In this document: positions 34,972 through 41,899 of the stretch, in pieces | Layout of the letters: the number at the start of each line of letters is the position of its first letter | Numbering within the stretch: position 1 is the stretch's first letter | Source of the DNA: Desulfovibrio aminophilus | Lineage (GTDB): Bacteria > Desulfobacterota > Desulfovibrionia > Desulfovibrionales > Desulfovibrionaceae | Direction: 5' to 3' | Assembly (NCBI RefSeq): GCF_023660105.1 | Contig: NZ_JAMHGA010000035.1 | Span: 1-42,023 of the forward strand | DNA: 42,023 bases | Program-made: the position numbers and the translations under genes | Notes under the pieces: generated by a model | What the model was told of the DNA's origin: nothing | Seen by the model: only the letters and a program-made list of their open reading frames with translations | The model's database searches: none

Positions 34972-35008
34972 GGCGGGACCGCGCGGGGCGGCCGCGCGGC
35001 GAGTCCGT

Positions 35009-35356
35009 TTACGGCTGGATGCCCCGGCGGGCCATCTCCGCGCGCACGTCGAGCTGGCGGTGGCGCAGCGGGGTGGAGTCGCAGTTGTTGCTGGCGTCGC
35101 GGGTCACGCCCACGCCGATGCCCGTGCCGCCGCCGGATCCCCAGCCGCTGCCCACGCCCATGCGCAGGGGCGTCTCGGACCGGACGCGGTACTCGCAGGC
35201 CTCGATGGCCTGGTCCAGGTCGTAGTAGTAGCGGACGATCCCGGTGTCGGTCATGCGGGTGTAGTCCTCATCCATGAGCTGTTCACGGGCGGTCTTGCCG
35301 CAGGCGGCCAGGGCCAGGGCCGAGCAGAGACAGAGGCAGAACAGGAACGGCTTCAT
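35009..35356 (-). CDS. Small lipoprotein with glycine-rich loop
   Basis: A 115-aa exported lipoprotein. The signal ends in LALAAC, a good lipobox, giving lipidated Cys19. A short helical domain follows (LMDEDYTRMTDTGIVRYYYDLDQAIEACEYRV), then a glycine-rich segment (GSGWGSGGGTGIGVGV, about 69-84) and a charged end. Cys residues after the lipobox (about 54 and 92) could form a disulfide. AAGGAG precedes the ATG at 35356. I do not recognise a family. It is anchored to a membrane by inference only. Confidence 0.8.
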   Translation of the reverse strand: MKPFLFCLCLCSALALAACGKTAREQLMDEDYTRMTDTGIVRYYYDLDQAIEACEYRVRSETPLRMGVGSGWGSGGGTGIGVGVTRDASNNCDSTPLRHRQLDVRAEMARRGIQP

Positions 35357-35700
35357 GGGCTCTCCTTGTGGGCGGTTGCCGATGGGGGAACATAGCACGC
35401 GGCCGGGACAAAAAAAAGCGGCTCGCGCGGCGTTTTCCGGCCGGGCGCGGCGGCGGGGCGGCCATGCGCCGCGCGTGGGCCGGTGGCACGAAACGCGGCA
35501 AAACAGGGTGTTTCCCTGGACGCGGACGGCATCCTTGAATCAACGAATCCAATGTATTGCCTTGATGGTCACCGGAAAACGACCCGGGCCGGGGCTTTCC
35601 CGCGAGCGGCGCGGAAGTGCCGCAGCGTGTCATGGGTCGCCGCCGCATCCACACGGAATGACACGAGGAAAAAAAAGGTGCGGGCTATACAGGACGCGGA
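35357..35700. other. Intergenic region, no gene seen
   Basis: This stretch lies between the divergent lipoprotein and the His-rich gene. It contains an A-tract at 35411-35418, G+C-rich inverted segments around 35420-35480 and a TATACA at 35686-35691 that could be the -10 of the His-rich transcript, though no -35 at good spacing is visible. No convincing coding region. Confidence 0.5.
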
Positions 35701-35769
35701 ATGGGACTTATGGAAAAAGAAAGGACGACCAGGAAGAAACACACCCCCATCAAGGAGGAACGGCCATGA
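35701..35769 (+). CDS. Possible 22-residue leader ORF
   Basis: A short ORF begins with MGLMEKERTTRKK, is very basic, and stops with a TGA at 35767-35769 that overlaps the ATG of the His-rich protein by the ATGA arrangement (35766-35769). Ribosomes finishing it would be delivered to the next start, so translational coupling is possible. Its own ribosome-binding site is poor, and the AAGGAGG for the next gene lies inside it. Coding status is uncertain. Confidence 0.3.
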   Translation: MGLMEKERTTRKKHTPIKEERP

Positions 35770-36023
35770 AGGGCGACCACGAGCACAAGCACGAACACGA
35801 GCACGAGCATACCCACAGCCACGAGCATCCGCACGAGCACCCGGGCGCGGGCGTGCATTCGCATCCCCACGAGCACACCCACAGCCACGGGCACCTGCAC
35901 GAGCACAAGCATCCGCACGAGCACGCCGGAGAGGGCCACGACCACACCCACGACGGCGCGCACGGCGCGCACGACCACGAGCACCCGGGCCACGACAAGG
36001 AAGCCCACGACCACAAGCACTGA
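35766..36023 (+). CDS. Extremely histidine-rich protein, putative metal-binding
   Basis: An 85-aa protein with 34 His (40 percent), mostly as HEH, HSH, HPH and HDH repeats with Glu, Asp, Pro and Gly; there is no Cys and only one Met, the start. It should bind Ni, Zn, Cu or Co strongly, resembling the His-rich tails of HypB, SlyD or ZnuA, but here as a stand-alone protein. No signal peptide, so cytoplasmic storage or buffering is likely. AAGGAGG (35752-35758) sits 7 nt before the ATG. It is followed by two strong hairpins. A nickel cofactor protein, LarC, is encoded in the same window but not adjacent. Confidence 0.85.
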   Translation: MKGDHEHKHEHEHEHTHSHEHPHEHPGAGVHSHPHEHTHSHGHLHEHKHPHEHAGEGHDHTHDGAHGAHDHEHPGHDKEAHDHKH

Positions 36024-36044
36024 GTTTCAACGCGAGGGGAGGCC

Positions 36045-36076
36045 CCGGAGGCGGCGGGAAGACCGGCCGCCTCCGG
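36045..36076 (+). terminator. Hairpin after the His-rich gene
   Basis: CCGGAGGCGGC (36045-36055) pairs perfectly with GCCGCCTCCGG (36066-36076) across a 10-nt loop. There is no T-tract, so it would need help from Rho or the next hairpin. Confidence 0.5.
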
Positions 36077-36112
36077 CGGTCCAGGGAGACGCCGAGCGCG
36101 TCCCGAGGGGAT

Positions 36113-36150
36113 CGGGGGCGGGTTCCGAACCAGTTCGGAACCCGCCCCCG
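36113..36150. terminator. 17-bp perfect hairpin between convergent genes
   Basis: CGGGGGCGGGTTCCGAA (36113-36129) pairs perfectly with TTCGGAACCCGCCCCCG (36134-36150) around a CCAG loop. It lies between the His-rich gene and the convergent hcp gene. It lacks T-tracts on both strands, yet its strength and placement suit a bidirectional terminator. Confidence 0.65.
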
Positions 36151-36169
36151 TATTGTGTCCGGCGGGCCG

Positions 36170-37792
36170 TCAGCCCAGGATGGCCTTGAGGTCCTCGTCC
36201 GGGGTGGAGATGGGCTTGATGTCGTAGTGCTCCACCAGGAAGGCGAGCACGTTGGGCGTCAGGAACGCGGGCAGGCTGGGGCCCAGGCGGATGTTCTTGA
36301 TGCCCAGGGCCAGCAGGGTGAGCAGGATGGCCACGGCCTTCTGCTCGTACCAGGACAGGACCAGGGACAGGGGCAGGTCGTTGACCCCGCACTGGAAGGC
36401 CCCGGCCAGGGCCGTGGCGATCTGGATGGCCGAGTAGGCGTCGTTGCACTGGCCCACGTCCAGCAGGCGCGGGATGCCGCCGATGTCCCCGAGCTTCTTG
36501 TCGAAGAAGCGGAACTTGCCGCAGGCCAGCGTGAGCACCACGCAATCGGCCGGAACCTTCTCCACGAACTCGGTGTAGTAGTTGCGGCCCGGCTTGGCCC
36601 CGTCGCAGCCCGCCACCAGGAAGAAGTGGCGGATATTGCCCGCCTTGACCGCGTCGATCACGGCCCCGGCCACGCCCATGACCGCGTTGCGGGCGAAGCC
36701 GACCATGACCGAGCCCTTGTCCTCGTCCTCGGGGAAGCCCGGCAGCTCCAGGGCGCGGGCGATCACCGGCCCGAAGTCCCCGTTCTTCACGTGCTCGGCC
36801 CCGGGCCAGCCCACCAGGCCGGTGGTGAAGATGTTCGGCAGGTAGCTCGTGGGCTTCTGGATGCAGTTGGTGGTCATCAGGATCGCGCCCGGGAAGGCCG
36901 CGAACTCCTTCTGCTGGTTCTGCCATGCCGTGCCGTAATGGCCAAAGAAGTGCTTGTACTTCTTGAGCCCCGGATAGCCGTGGCAGGGCAGCATCTCGCC
37001 GTGGGTGTAGACGAAGACGCCCGTGCCCTCGGTCTGCTTAAGGATGTCCTCCAGGTCGCGCAGGTCGTGGCCCGAGACGAGGATGGCCTTGCCCTTGCGG
37101 CGGCCCAGGGGCGCCTCCGTGGGCACGGGATGGCCGTAGGTCCCGGTGTTGGCCGCGTCCAGCAGCTCCATGGCCTTGAGGTTGAGCTTGCCGCACTCCA
37201 GGGCCAGCCCGACCCAGTCGTCCAGGCCCAGGTCCGTGCGCGGGGTGGCGGCCAGGAGCTTGTGCACCCCGGCGTAGGCCTCGGCGTCCTCCCGGCCCAG
37301 GATGCGGGCGTGGTCCAGGTAGGCCGCCACGCCCTTCAGGCCGTAGATCACGGTCTGCTTCAGGGACTGGATGTCCGGGTCGGGATCGGCGTCCTCGCGG
37401 ATGCCGTGCTCCTCGCCCTGGCGCACGAGGCCGGGCAGGTCCCCGGCCGGGGCGAAGTCCGCCGTCGGGCCCAGGGCGGGCTTCAGGCCCTTGGCCGCCA
37501 GGGCGGCCTTGAGCCGCTCGCGCAGTTCCACGGCGCGGGCGATGAGGCCCGGGAAGCGGGCGGGGTCGAAGTTCACGTTGGTCAGCGTGGAGAAGGTGGC
37601 CTGGACGGCGAAGACGTCCGCCTCGCGGTCCACGATCCCGGCCTCGCGCGCGGCCGCGGCCGCCGCCGACAGGCCTTTCAGGGCGTGGATCAGGAGATCC
37701 TGCAGGGCGGCGGTGTCCGGGGTCTTGCCGCAGACGCCCAGCTTGTCGCAGCCGGTTCCCTTGGCGGTCTGTTCGCACTGGTAGCAAAACAT
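36170..37792 (-). CDS. hcp: Hydroxylamine reductase / hybrid-cluster protein (class I)
   Basis: A 540-aa hybrid-cluster protein that reduces hydroxylamine and, in current views, nitric oxide under anaerobic nitrosative stress. The N-terminal [4Fe-4S] motif is Cys3, Cys6, Cys15 and Cys21 (Cx2Cx8Cx5C), the class I form of strict anaerobes. Hybrid-cluster ligand segments are visible: SGHDLRDLE, THGEMLPCHG, AGCDG, LACGKFRF and LDVGQCNDAY, then the EQKA Glu-Lys pair near the end. The start at 37792 has AAGGAGG five bases upstream. The usual reductase partner hcr is absent. A CRP/FNR-type box upstream suggests HcpR control. Confidence 0.95.
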   Translation of the reverse strand: MFCYQCEQTAKGTGCDKLGVCGKTPDTAALQDLLIHALKGLSAAAAAAREAGIVDREADVFAVQATFSTLTNVNFDPARFPGLIARAVELRERLKAALAAKGLKPALGPTADFAPAGDLPGLVRQGEEHGIREDADPDPDIQSLKQTVIYGLKGVAAYLDHARILGREDAEAYAGVHKLLAATPRTDLGLDDWVGLALECGKLNLKAMELLDAANTGTYGHPVPTEAPLGRRKGKAILVSGHDLRDLEDILKQTEGTGVFVYTHGEMLPCHGYPGLKKYKHFFGHYGTAWQNQQKEFAAFPGAILMTTNCIQKPTSYLPNIFTTGLVGWPGAEHVKNGDFGPVIARALELPGFPEDEDKGSVMVGFARNAVMGVAGAVIDAVKAGNIRHFFLVAGCDGAKPGRNYYTEFVEKVPADCVVLTLACGKFRFFDKKLGDIGGIPRLLDVGQCNDAYSAIQIATALAGAFQCGVNDLPLSLVLSWYEQKAVAILLTLLALGIKNIRLGPSLPAFLTPNVLAFLVEHYDIKPISTPDEDLKAILG

Positions 37793-37829
37793 ATGGTCCT
37801 CCTTGGGTTGTTTTCCCATTCTGGACCAG

Positions 37830-37871
37830 CTGATACCCCGGCGCGCGGACGGACGCCTTGACTTGGATCAA
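37830..37871 (-). promoter_or_regulatory. CRP/FNR-type (HcpR-like) box and -10 element upstream of hcp
   Basis: TTGACTTGGATCAA (37858-37871) matches the FNR-type consensus TTGAT-N4-ATCAA at 9 of 10 half-site positions. On the minus strand a TATCAG -10 lies at 37835-37830. If transcription starts 7 nt later (near 37823), the box centre is 41.5 nt upstream, the classic position for class II activation. In sulfate reducers hcp genes are controlled by HcpR, a CRP/FNR relative. Confidence 0.6.
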
Positions 37872-38040
37872 AACCGGCTTGCGGCGTGCAATATGATCGA
37901 GCGGGCGATTCGCCTTCCGAATATCCTTGATGGAATGGGAAATAGGTTATACGTATCGCGGTAGCCGCCGGGAGGAATCGCCGGTCCGGCGCGGCCCGGC
38001 GGCCGGCGGCGTCCACCCTTCCACGCCAGGAGGTATCCCC

Positions 38041-38598
38041 ATGACGCGTCCGAACATCCCCGATCCCGTGGCCGAACAGGCCCTGCGCCGGCAGATGCCC
38101 AACGTCGAGGCCATGCTCGGCCAGGAGCCCGAGGCCCTCGCCCGCTACGCCAAGGAGGAGCTGGCGCGCAAGGAGCGGCTGGAGCAGCTGCTCGCGTCCG
38201 GGGCGGGGCTTCCCGAGGCCAACGCCGTGCTCCGCGACGAGCACTACTTCTGCACCGTGGATGTGGCTTTCATCGTCTGCTATGGAACCGTGACCGCCTC
38301 GGTGAACTTCGGCGACGGCTACACCTGGGACTTCAAGTCCAGCTTCTGGGGCGGCGGGGCCTGCGGCGGCAAGGGCGCGGGCTGGAGCCCCTGGGGCTCG
38401 GGCTTCATCGCCCCCAACGAGGGCGAGACCATGTGGTTCCAGATCCAGTCCGTGCAGGCCACGGCCGGTGAGATCCAGATGTTCTTCTGGCGCGCCAACC
38501 AGCCCATTCTGGGCGGCATCCTCGTGGCGGCCGCGGGCGTGGGCGCGTTCGGCGGCGGCGGCAGCGGCGCCTGGCATCGCGGGACCAAATGGCGCTGA
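38041..38598 (+). CDS. Glycine-rich beta-barrel-like protein of unknown function
   Basis: A 185-aa protein. Residues 1-62 are a helical, charged region rich in Glu and Arg. From about 65 the sequence becomes beta-strand-like and Gly/Trp-rich: CTVDVAFIVCYGTVTASVNFG, WDFKSSFWGGGACGG, MWFQIQSVQ, IQMFFW and a final GVGAFGGGGSGAW. This arrangement is reminiscent of the VapA/VapB eight-stranded barrel of Rhodococcus, though I judged that from memory and the match may be superficial. No signal peptide. AGGAGG lies seven bases before the ATG, and a terminator follows. Confidence 0.72.
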   Translation: MTRPNIPDPVAEQALRRQMPNVEAMLGQEPEALARYAKEELARKERLEQLLASGAGLPEANAVLRDEHYFCTVDVAFIVCYGTVTASVNFGDGYTWDFKSSFWGGGACGGKGAGWSPWGSGFIAPNEGETMWFQIQSVQATAGEIQMFFWRANQPILGGILVAAAGVGAFGGGGSGAWHRGTKWR

Positions 38599-38632
38599 CC
38601 AGCCCGCGCATTCGGTTTCCCTGTTTCACGGC

Positions 38633-38665
38633 AAGGCGGAGAGACGAAAGCCTCTCCGCCTTTTT
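38633..38665 (+). terminator. Rho-independent terminator
   Basis: AAGGCGGAGAG (38633-38643) pairs perfectly with CTCTCCGCCTT (38652-38662), loop of 8 nt, followed by a run of T. It ends the Gly-rich gene and abuts the stop of the convergent SdpI-like gene. Confidence 0.9.
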
Positions 38666-39261
38666 CATTTGTCCGGCTGGTCCGCGCGCGGCGGGGAGAA
38701 GAATCCGGCGAAGCGGACCAACAGGGCCGCCAGGCCCATGAGCACCGCGAACCCGGCCAGCAGGATTCCGGCTGGGACCAGGGCGAAGGGCTCGTGCAGG
38801 AAGCCCTGCCCGTCCACGAAGGAGCCGATGAGCCGGAAGGCGGCCAGGCAGCACAGGCTGAGCACGGCCGAGGCCCCGGCCGCCCAGAGGAGCCCCCGGG
38901 CCGCGGCGCGGCCCGGGGGCTCCCCGGGCGCCGTCTCCTTTCGGCTCCCGTCGGGATGGAAGGTCCGCAGGAGGTGGCGCTCGTCCTGGAGGATCATGAG
39001 GGCCAGGCCCGCCAGCAGAAGCAGCGTCTGCGGGCCGGTTCCCGGGCCGAGCACGAGCTCCAGGTTCACGCCGGTTCCGGCGAAGAGCAGGCCGTAGAGG
39101 GTCAGGTTGTCGGCCGCGAAGCGCTGGGCCTCGTCCCAGGTGTCCTGGTTCCGCATGGAGCGGGGCGTCCGGTAGCCGTAGACGTGGTTGATGGAACTCG
39201 GCGGAAAGACGCGGAAGATCACGCCGAGCATGAAGAAGAGGATGCCGAGCCAGATGAGCAT
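38665..39261 (-). CDS. SdpI/YfhL-family membrane protein
   Basis: A 198-aa membrane protein with four to five hydrophobic helices. The start LIWLGILFFMLGVIFRVFPPSSINHVYGYRTPRSM and WDEAQRFAADNLTLYG segments are typical of SdpI-family proteins, some of which give immunity to the SdpC toxin while most have no known role. No SdpC-like toxin gene is nearby, so immunity is not implied. It starts 11 nt after the ABC permease gene. The stop lies beside the terminator of the convergent gene. Confidence 0.86.
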   Translation of the reverse strand: MLIWLGILFFMLGVIFRVFPPSSINHVYGYRTPRSMRNQDTWDEAQRFAADNLTLYGLLFAGTGVNLELVLGPGTGPQTLLLLAGLALMILQDERHLLRTFHPDGSRKETAPGEPPGRAAARGLLWAAGASAVLSLCCLAAFRLIGSFVDGQGFLHEPFALVPAGILLAGFAVLMGLAALLVRFAGFFSPPRADQPDK

Positions 39262-39272
39262 GCTGGTTCTCC

Positions 39273-40502
39273 TCAGATGCGGAGGACGTCGAGGATTTCC
39301 ACCCGGGCCGCCTGCCAGGCCGGATAGGACCCGGCCAGGAGCCCGATGACCGTGGAGGCGGCCAGGGTTCCGGCCAGGAGCAGCGGGTCGAGGACAAAGG
39401 GCATGCCGCCGAACACGCTCACGGCCGTGGTCAGGAGCAGCCCGGCCAGCACGCCGAGGACCCCGCCGGTCCCGGCCATGAGCCCGGACTCCAGCAGGAA
39501 CTGGCCCAGGATCTGGGAGCGCCTGCCGCCCACGGCGCGGCGGATGCCGATCTCCATGCGCCGGGCCCGGACCATGAGGATCATGATCGAGAGGATGCCC
39601 ATGCCGCCCACGCCGAAGCAGACCGTGGAGGCGATGAGCCCCAGGGTGTGCACCAGCTCCAGGGCCTGGAACTGGAGCTCCTGGGACTGGCGGGCCGTGA
39701 GCAGGGTGAAGTCGTCGGCCTGCCCGGGCCGCAGGCCGTGGCGCTCGCGCAGGATGGCCCGGGCCGCGTCCATGACCGCGTCCAGGGCCGGGCCCTGGTT
39801 CGAGCCCGGGGCCAGGCGCAGGAACGCCCCGCTGATCCAGTCCTGGTTCGCCGCGCGGCGCATGTAGGTGGACAGGGGCATGAAGACCTGCTCGTCCTGG
39901 TTGTCCCCGGCCAGGTCGCGGCCCTTCTTCTCCATGACGCCCACCACGCGGAAGTCCGCGCGGTAGAGATAGACCGTGCCGCCCAGGGCGGCCTCGGCCC
40001 GGCCGAAGAGGCGTTCCGCGATGTCCCGGCCCAGCACGAGCACCTTGTCCCGGTCGGCTGTCTCCTCGGCGCTGAAGAACCGCCCCAGTTCCGGGTGGAA
40101 GTCGCGGATTTCCGTGTATTCCGGCCAGGTGGCGATGAGCGTGGCCTTGGTGGCGGCCTCGGCCGAGCGCAGGGGCATGCTCGCCGAGGCGTAGGGAGCC
40201 ATGCTCAAGGCCGAGGGCACGCCCCGGGCCAGGGCCTGGGCGTCGGAGACGGTGAAGTTGCGCTGGGCCGCGCCCATGCGCAGGCTGCCGCCGCGCGAGA
40301 AGCGCACCTGTCCGGCGATGGCCGCGAACAGGCTGGGGCCCATCTTCTCGGCCTCCAGCTCGGCCTTGCGCTCCAGGGCCTGGGACACGTGCTGCACCCC
40401 GGTGAAGGCCAGCGCGCCCAGGAACACGCCGAGCATGGCCAGGACCGCGCGCAGCTTGTGTACGGCCAATGATTTCACGGCGATGCGCAGGTTCAGGAAC
40501 AT
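39273..40502 (-). CDS. MacB/FtsX-type ABC transporter permease
   Basis: A 409-aa permease with one N-terminal transmembrane helix (about 16-36), a long periplasmic domain (about 45-285) and three C-terminal helices, the layout of MacB-like and LolE-like mechanotransmission transporters. GIRRAVGGRRSQILGQFLLESG and YPAWQAARVEILDVLRI are family signatures in the cytoplasmic loop and C-terminal end. Such permeases need a separate ATPase, and none is in this window, nor is a periplasmic fusion protein. It lies between DUF3431 and SdpI genes in a tight run. Cargo unknown. Confidence 0.9.
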   Translation of the reverse strand: MFLNLRIAVKSLAVHKLRAVLAMLGVFLGALAFTGVQHVSQALERKAELEAEKMGPSLFAAIAGQVRFSRGGSLRMGAAQRNFTVSDAQALARGVPSALSMAPYASASMPLRSAEAATKATLIATWPEYTEIRDFHPELGRFFSAEETADRDKVLVLGRDIAERLFGRAEAALGGTVYLYRADFRVVGVMEKKGRDLAGDNQDEQVFMPLSTYMRRAANQDWISGAFLRLAPGSNQGPALDAVMDAARAILRERHGLRPGQADDFTLLTARQSQELQFQALELVHTLGLIASTVCFGVGGMGILSIMILMVRARRMEIGIRRAVGGRRSQILGQFLLESGLMAGTGGVLGVLAGLLLTTAVSVFGGMPFVLDPLLLAGTLAASTVIGLLAGSYPAWQAARVEILDVLRI

Positions 40503-40505
40503 GGT

Positions 40506-41168
40506 CTAGCCGTAGTCCGCCCGGTTCAGGCGCTTGTTGCCGTCGAACACGAGGTGCCAGAGCCGCTCCAGGGCATGGCCCGTGTTCAGATCGTCATACG
40601 GATCGTTTTCAATCAAGGAAAGTAGGCTCTTATAGAATCCCAGCGGCCGGGCCAGGATGCGCTGCCGGGCCGCCAGGAAGTTGGCCGTGGCCGCGCTGGC
40701 CAGGTATTGCCGGGGCGCGGTTCCGGCGAAAATCTTCTCGAAGGTCTCGCCCACCGGGATGTCCTTGCCCCAGCCCCGCCATTTTCCCTTCCAGGCCGGG
40801 TCGAACATGCTGTGCGGCCGCCCCAGCCGGTCGCAGCGCAGGCGGCACCAGCACAGCCCGCCGAAGCTCGCGCCCCGGTCCAGGAGGTCGTCCACCTTGG
40901 TCAGGAGCGTGTCCACGTCCCCCGCGCCCTCCGGGGTCAGATGCGGGAAGGGGTCGCCCTGCAGAAACAGGGTGTAGGCCGGAAATTCGGGATAATGGCG
41001 CAGGATGTGCGTGACGTAGGTGTGGGCCTCGCGGCCGATGTTCGGCAGGGGCACGCCCCCGGGCCAGCCCCCGCCCTTGTCGTAGACCACGGCTGGAAAG
41101 CCCAGCCGCTCCGTCCAGGAGGCGTCCTCCCGGTAGCGGGCCACCACGGCCAGCATCTCAGGCCGCAT
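40506..41168 (-). CDS. DUF3431 family protein
   Basis: A 220-aa DUF3431 protein, recognised by VVARYREDASWTERL, VVYDKGG, PNIGREAHTYVTHILRHYPEFPAYTLFLQGDPFPH and the GAIF-like C-terminal half (IFAGTAPRQYLASAATANFLA). The family resembles glycosyltransferase-like folds and often occurs near polysaccharide genes, but its activity is not established. The ATG at 41168 overlaps the LarC stop by 11 nt; MLAVV at 41156 is a later option. The permease gene begins 3 nt downstream, so the run is tightly organised. Confidence 0.85.
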   Translation of the reverse strand: MRPEMLAVVARYREDASWTERLGFPAVVYDKGGGWPGGVPLPNIGREAHTYVTHILRHYPEFPAYTLFLQGDPFPHLTPEGAGDVDTLLTKVDDLLDRGASFGGLCWCRLRCDRLGRPHSMFDPAWKGKWRGWGKDIPVGETFEKIFAGTAPRQYLASAATANFLAARQRILARPLGFYKSLLSLIENDPYDDLNTGHALERLWHLVFDGNKRLNRADYG

Positions 41169-41892
41169 CGCCCTCGACCTCGTCGATGAGAAAGGCCCGC
41201 ACGAAGGTGGGCCGCTCGTCCGTGGAGCGCGTGCCCGAGCCGTAGCCCACGGCCCGCACCACGCCCTCGGGCAGCGGTCCGTAGGTCTTGGCCATCCGCT
41301 TCACCAGCGACAGCCCCGTGGGCGTGGCCGTCTCCATGCCCATGTCCGTGGAAAAGGCCCGCATGCCCTTGGCCAGCTCGGCGCAGGCAGGGGCGGGCAC
41401 GGGCAGCCTGCCGTGGGCGATCTCCACGAAGCCGGAGCCCAGGTTCACGGCCGAGGCCGCCACCCGCTTCACTCCCAGCTTCTCCACCAGCAGCAGCGTC
41501 CCGGTGACGTCCACCACCGTGTCCACGGCCCCGATCTCATGGAAATGCACCTTCTCCAGCGGCAGGCCGTGGACCCGGGCCTCGGCCTCGCCCAGCAGGC
41601 GCAGCACGGCCAGGGACTCCTTGCGCACCCACTCGGAGTACGGCGCGTCCTCCACGATCCGGGTCAGGTCGTCCAGGTGGCGCAAGGGCTGGCTGGCGGT
41701 CTGGAGCACCCGCGCCCGGCGGGTCACGATGCCCGCCACCCGGGCCTCCGCGAACTCCAGCCGGAACCCGGGCAGCGGCAGCCGGGCCATCTGCTCCTCC
41801 AGATAGGAGCAGAGCCTCCCCGCGTCGGACAACGAGGCCAGGAGCATGTCGCCGCTGACCCCCGTGGTGCAGTCGAGATACAACGTGGGCAT
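41158..41892 (-). CDS. LarC-type nickel-cofactor insertion protein, N-terminal domain only
   Basis: A 244-aa protein matching the first domain of LarC, the CTP-dependent cyclometallase that inserts nickel into the pyridinium-3,5-bisthiocarboxylate cofactor of lactate racemase-type enzymes. The DCTTGVSGDMLLASL start, HFHEIGAVDTVVDVTGTL and the NLGSGFVEIAHGRLPVPAPA segments are characteristic. The second LarC domain, made in some bacteria by a programmed frameshift, is missing because the stop at 41158 is followed at once by the DUF3431 gene. Its start is close to the contig end, so the upstream partner genes (larB, larE) cannot be seen. Confidence 0.87.
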   Translation of the reverse strand: MPTLYLDCTTGVSGDMLLASLSDAGRLCSYLEEQMARLPLPGFRLEFAEARVAGIVTRRARVLQTASQPLRHLDDLTRIVEDAPYSEWVRKESLAVLRLLGEAEARVHGLPLEKVHFHEIGAVDTVVDVTGTLLLVEKLGVKRVAASAVNLGSGFVEIAHGRLPVPAPACAELAKGMRAFSTDMGMETATPTGLSLVKRMAKTYGPLPEGVVRAVGYGSGTRSTDERPTFVRAFLIDEVEGDAA

Positions 41893-41899
41893 GAGTCCT

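Noticed and set aside
35766-36023. Repeated CAC/GAG units resembling a tandem or CRISPR-like repeat
   Set aside because: The pattern follows codons for His and Glu, with no conserved repeat plus unique-spacer structure.
35483-37861. Very long plus-strand open frame across the His-rich gene and hcp
   Set aside because: It lies mostly antisense to hcp, whose active-site motifs are intact, and its own product has biased Gly/Arg/His composition without a domain.
38665-39261. SdpI-like gene as immunity to a bacteriocin
   Set aside because: No toxin-like gene is adjacent, and most SdpI-family members have no known link to SdpC.
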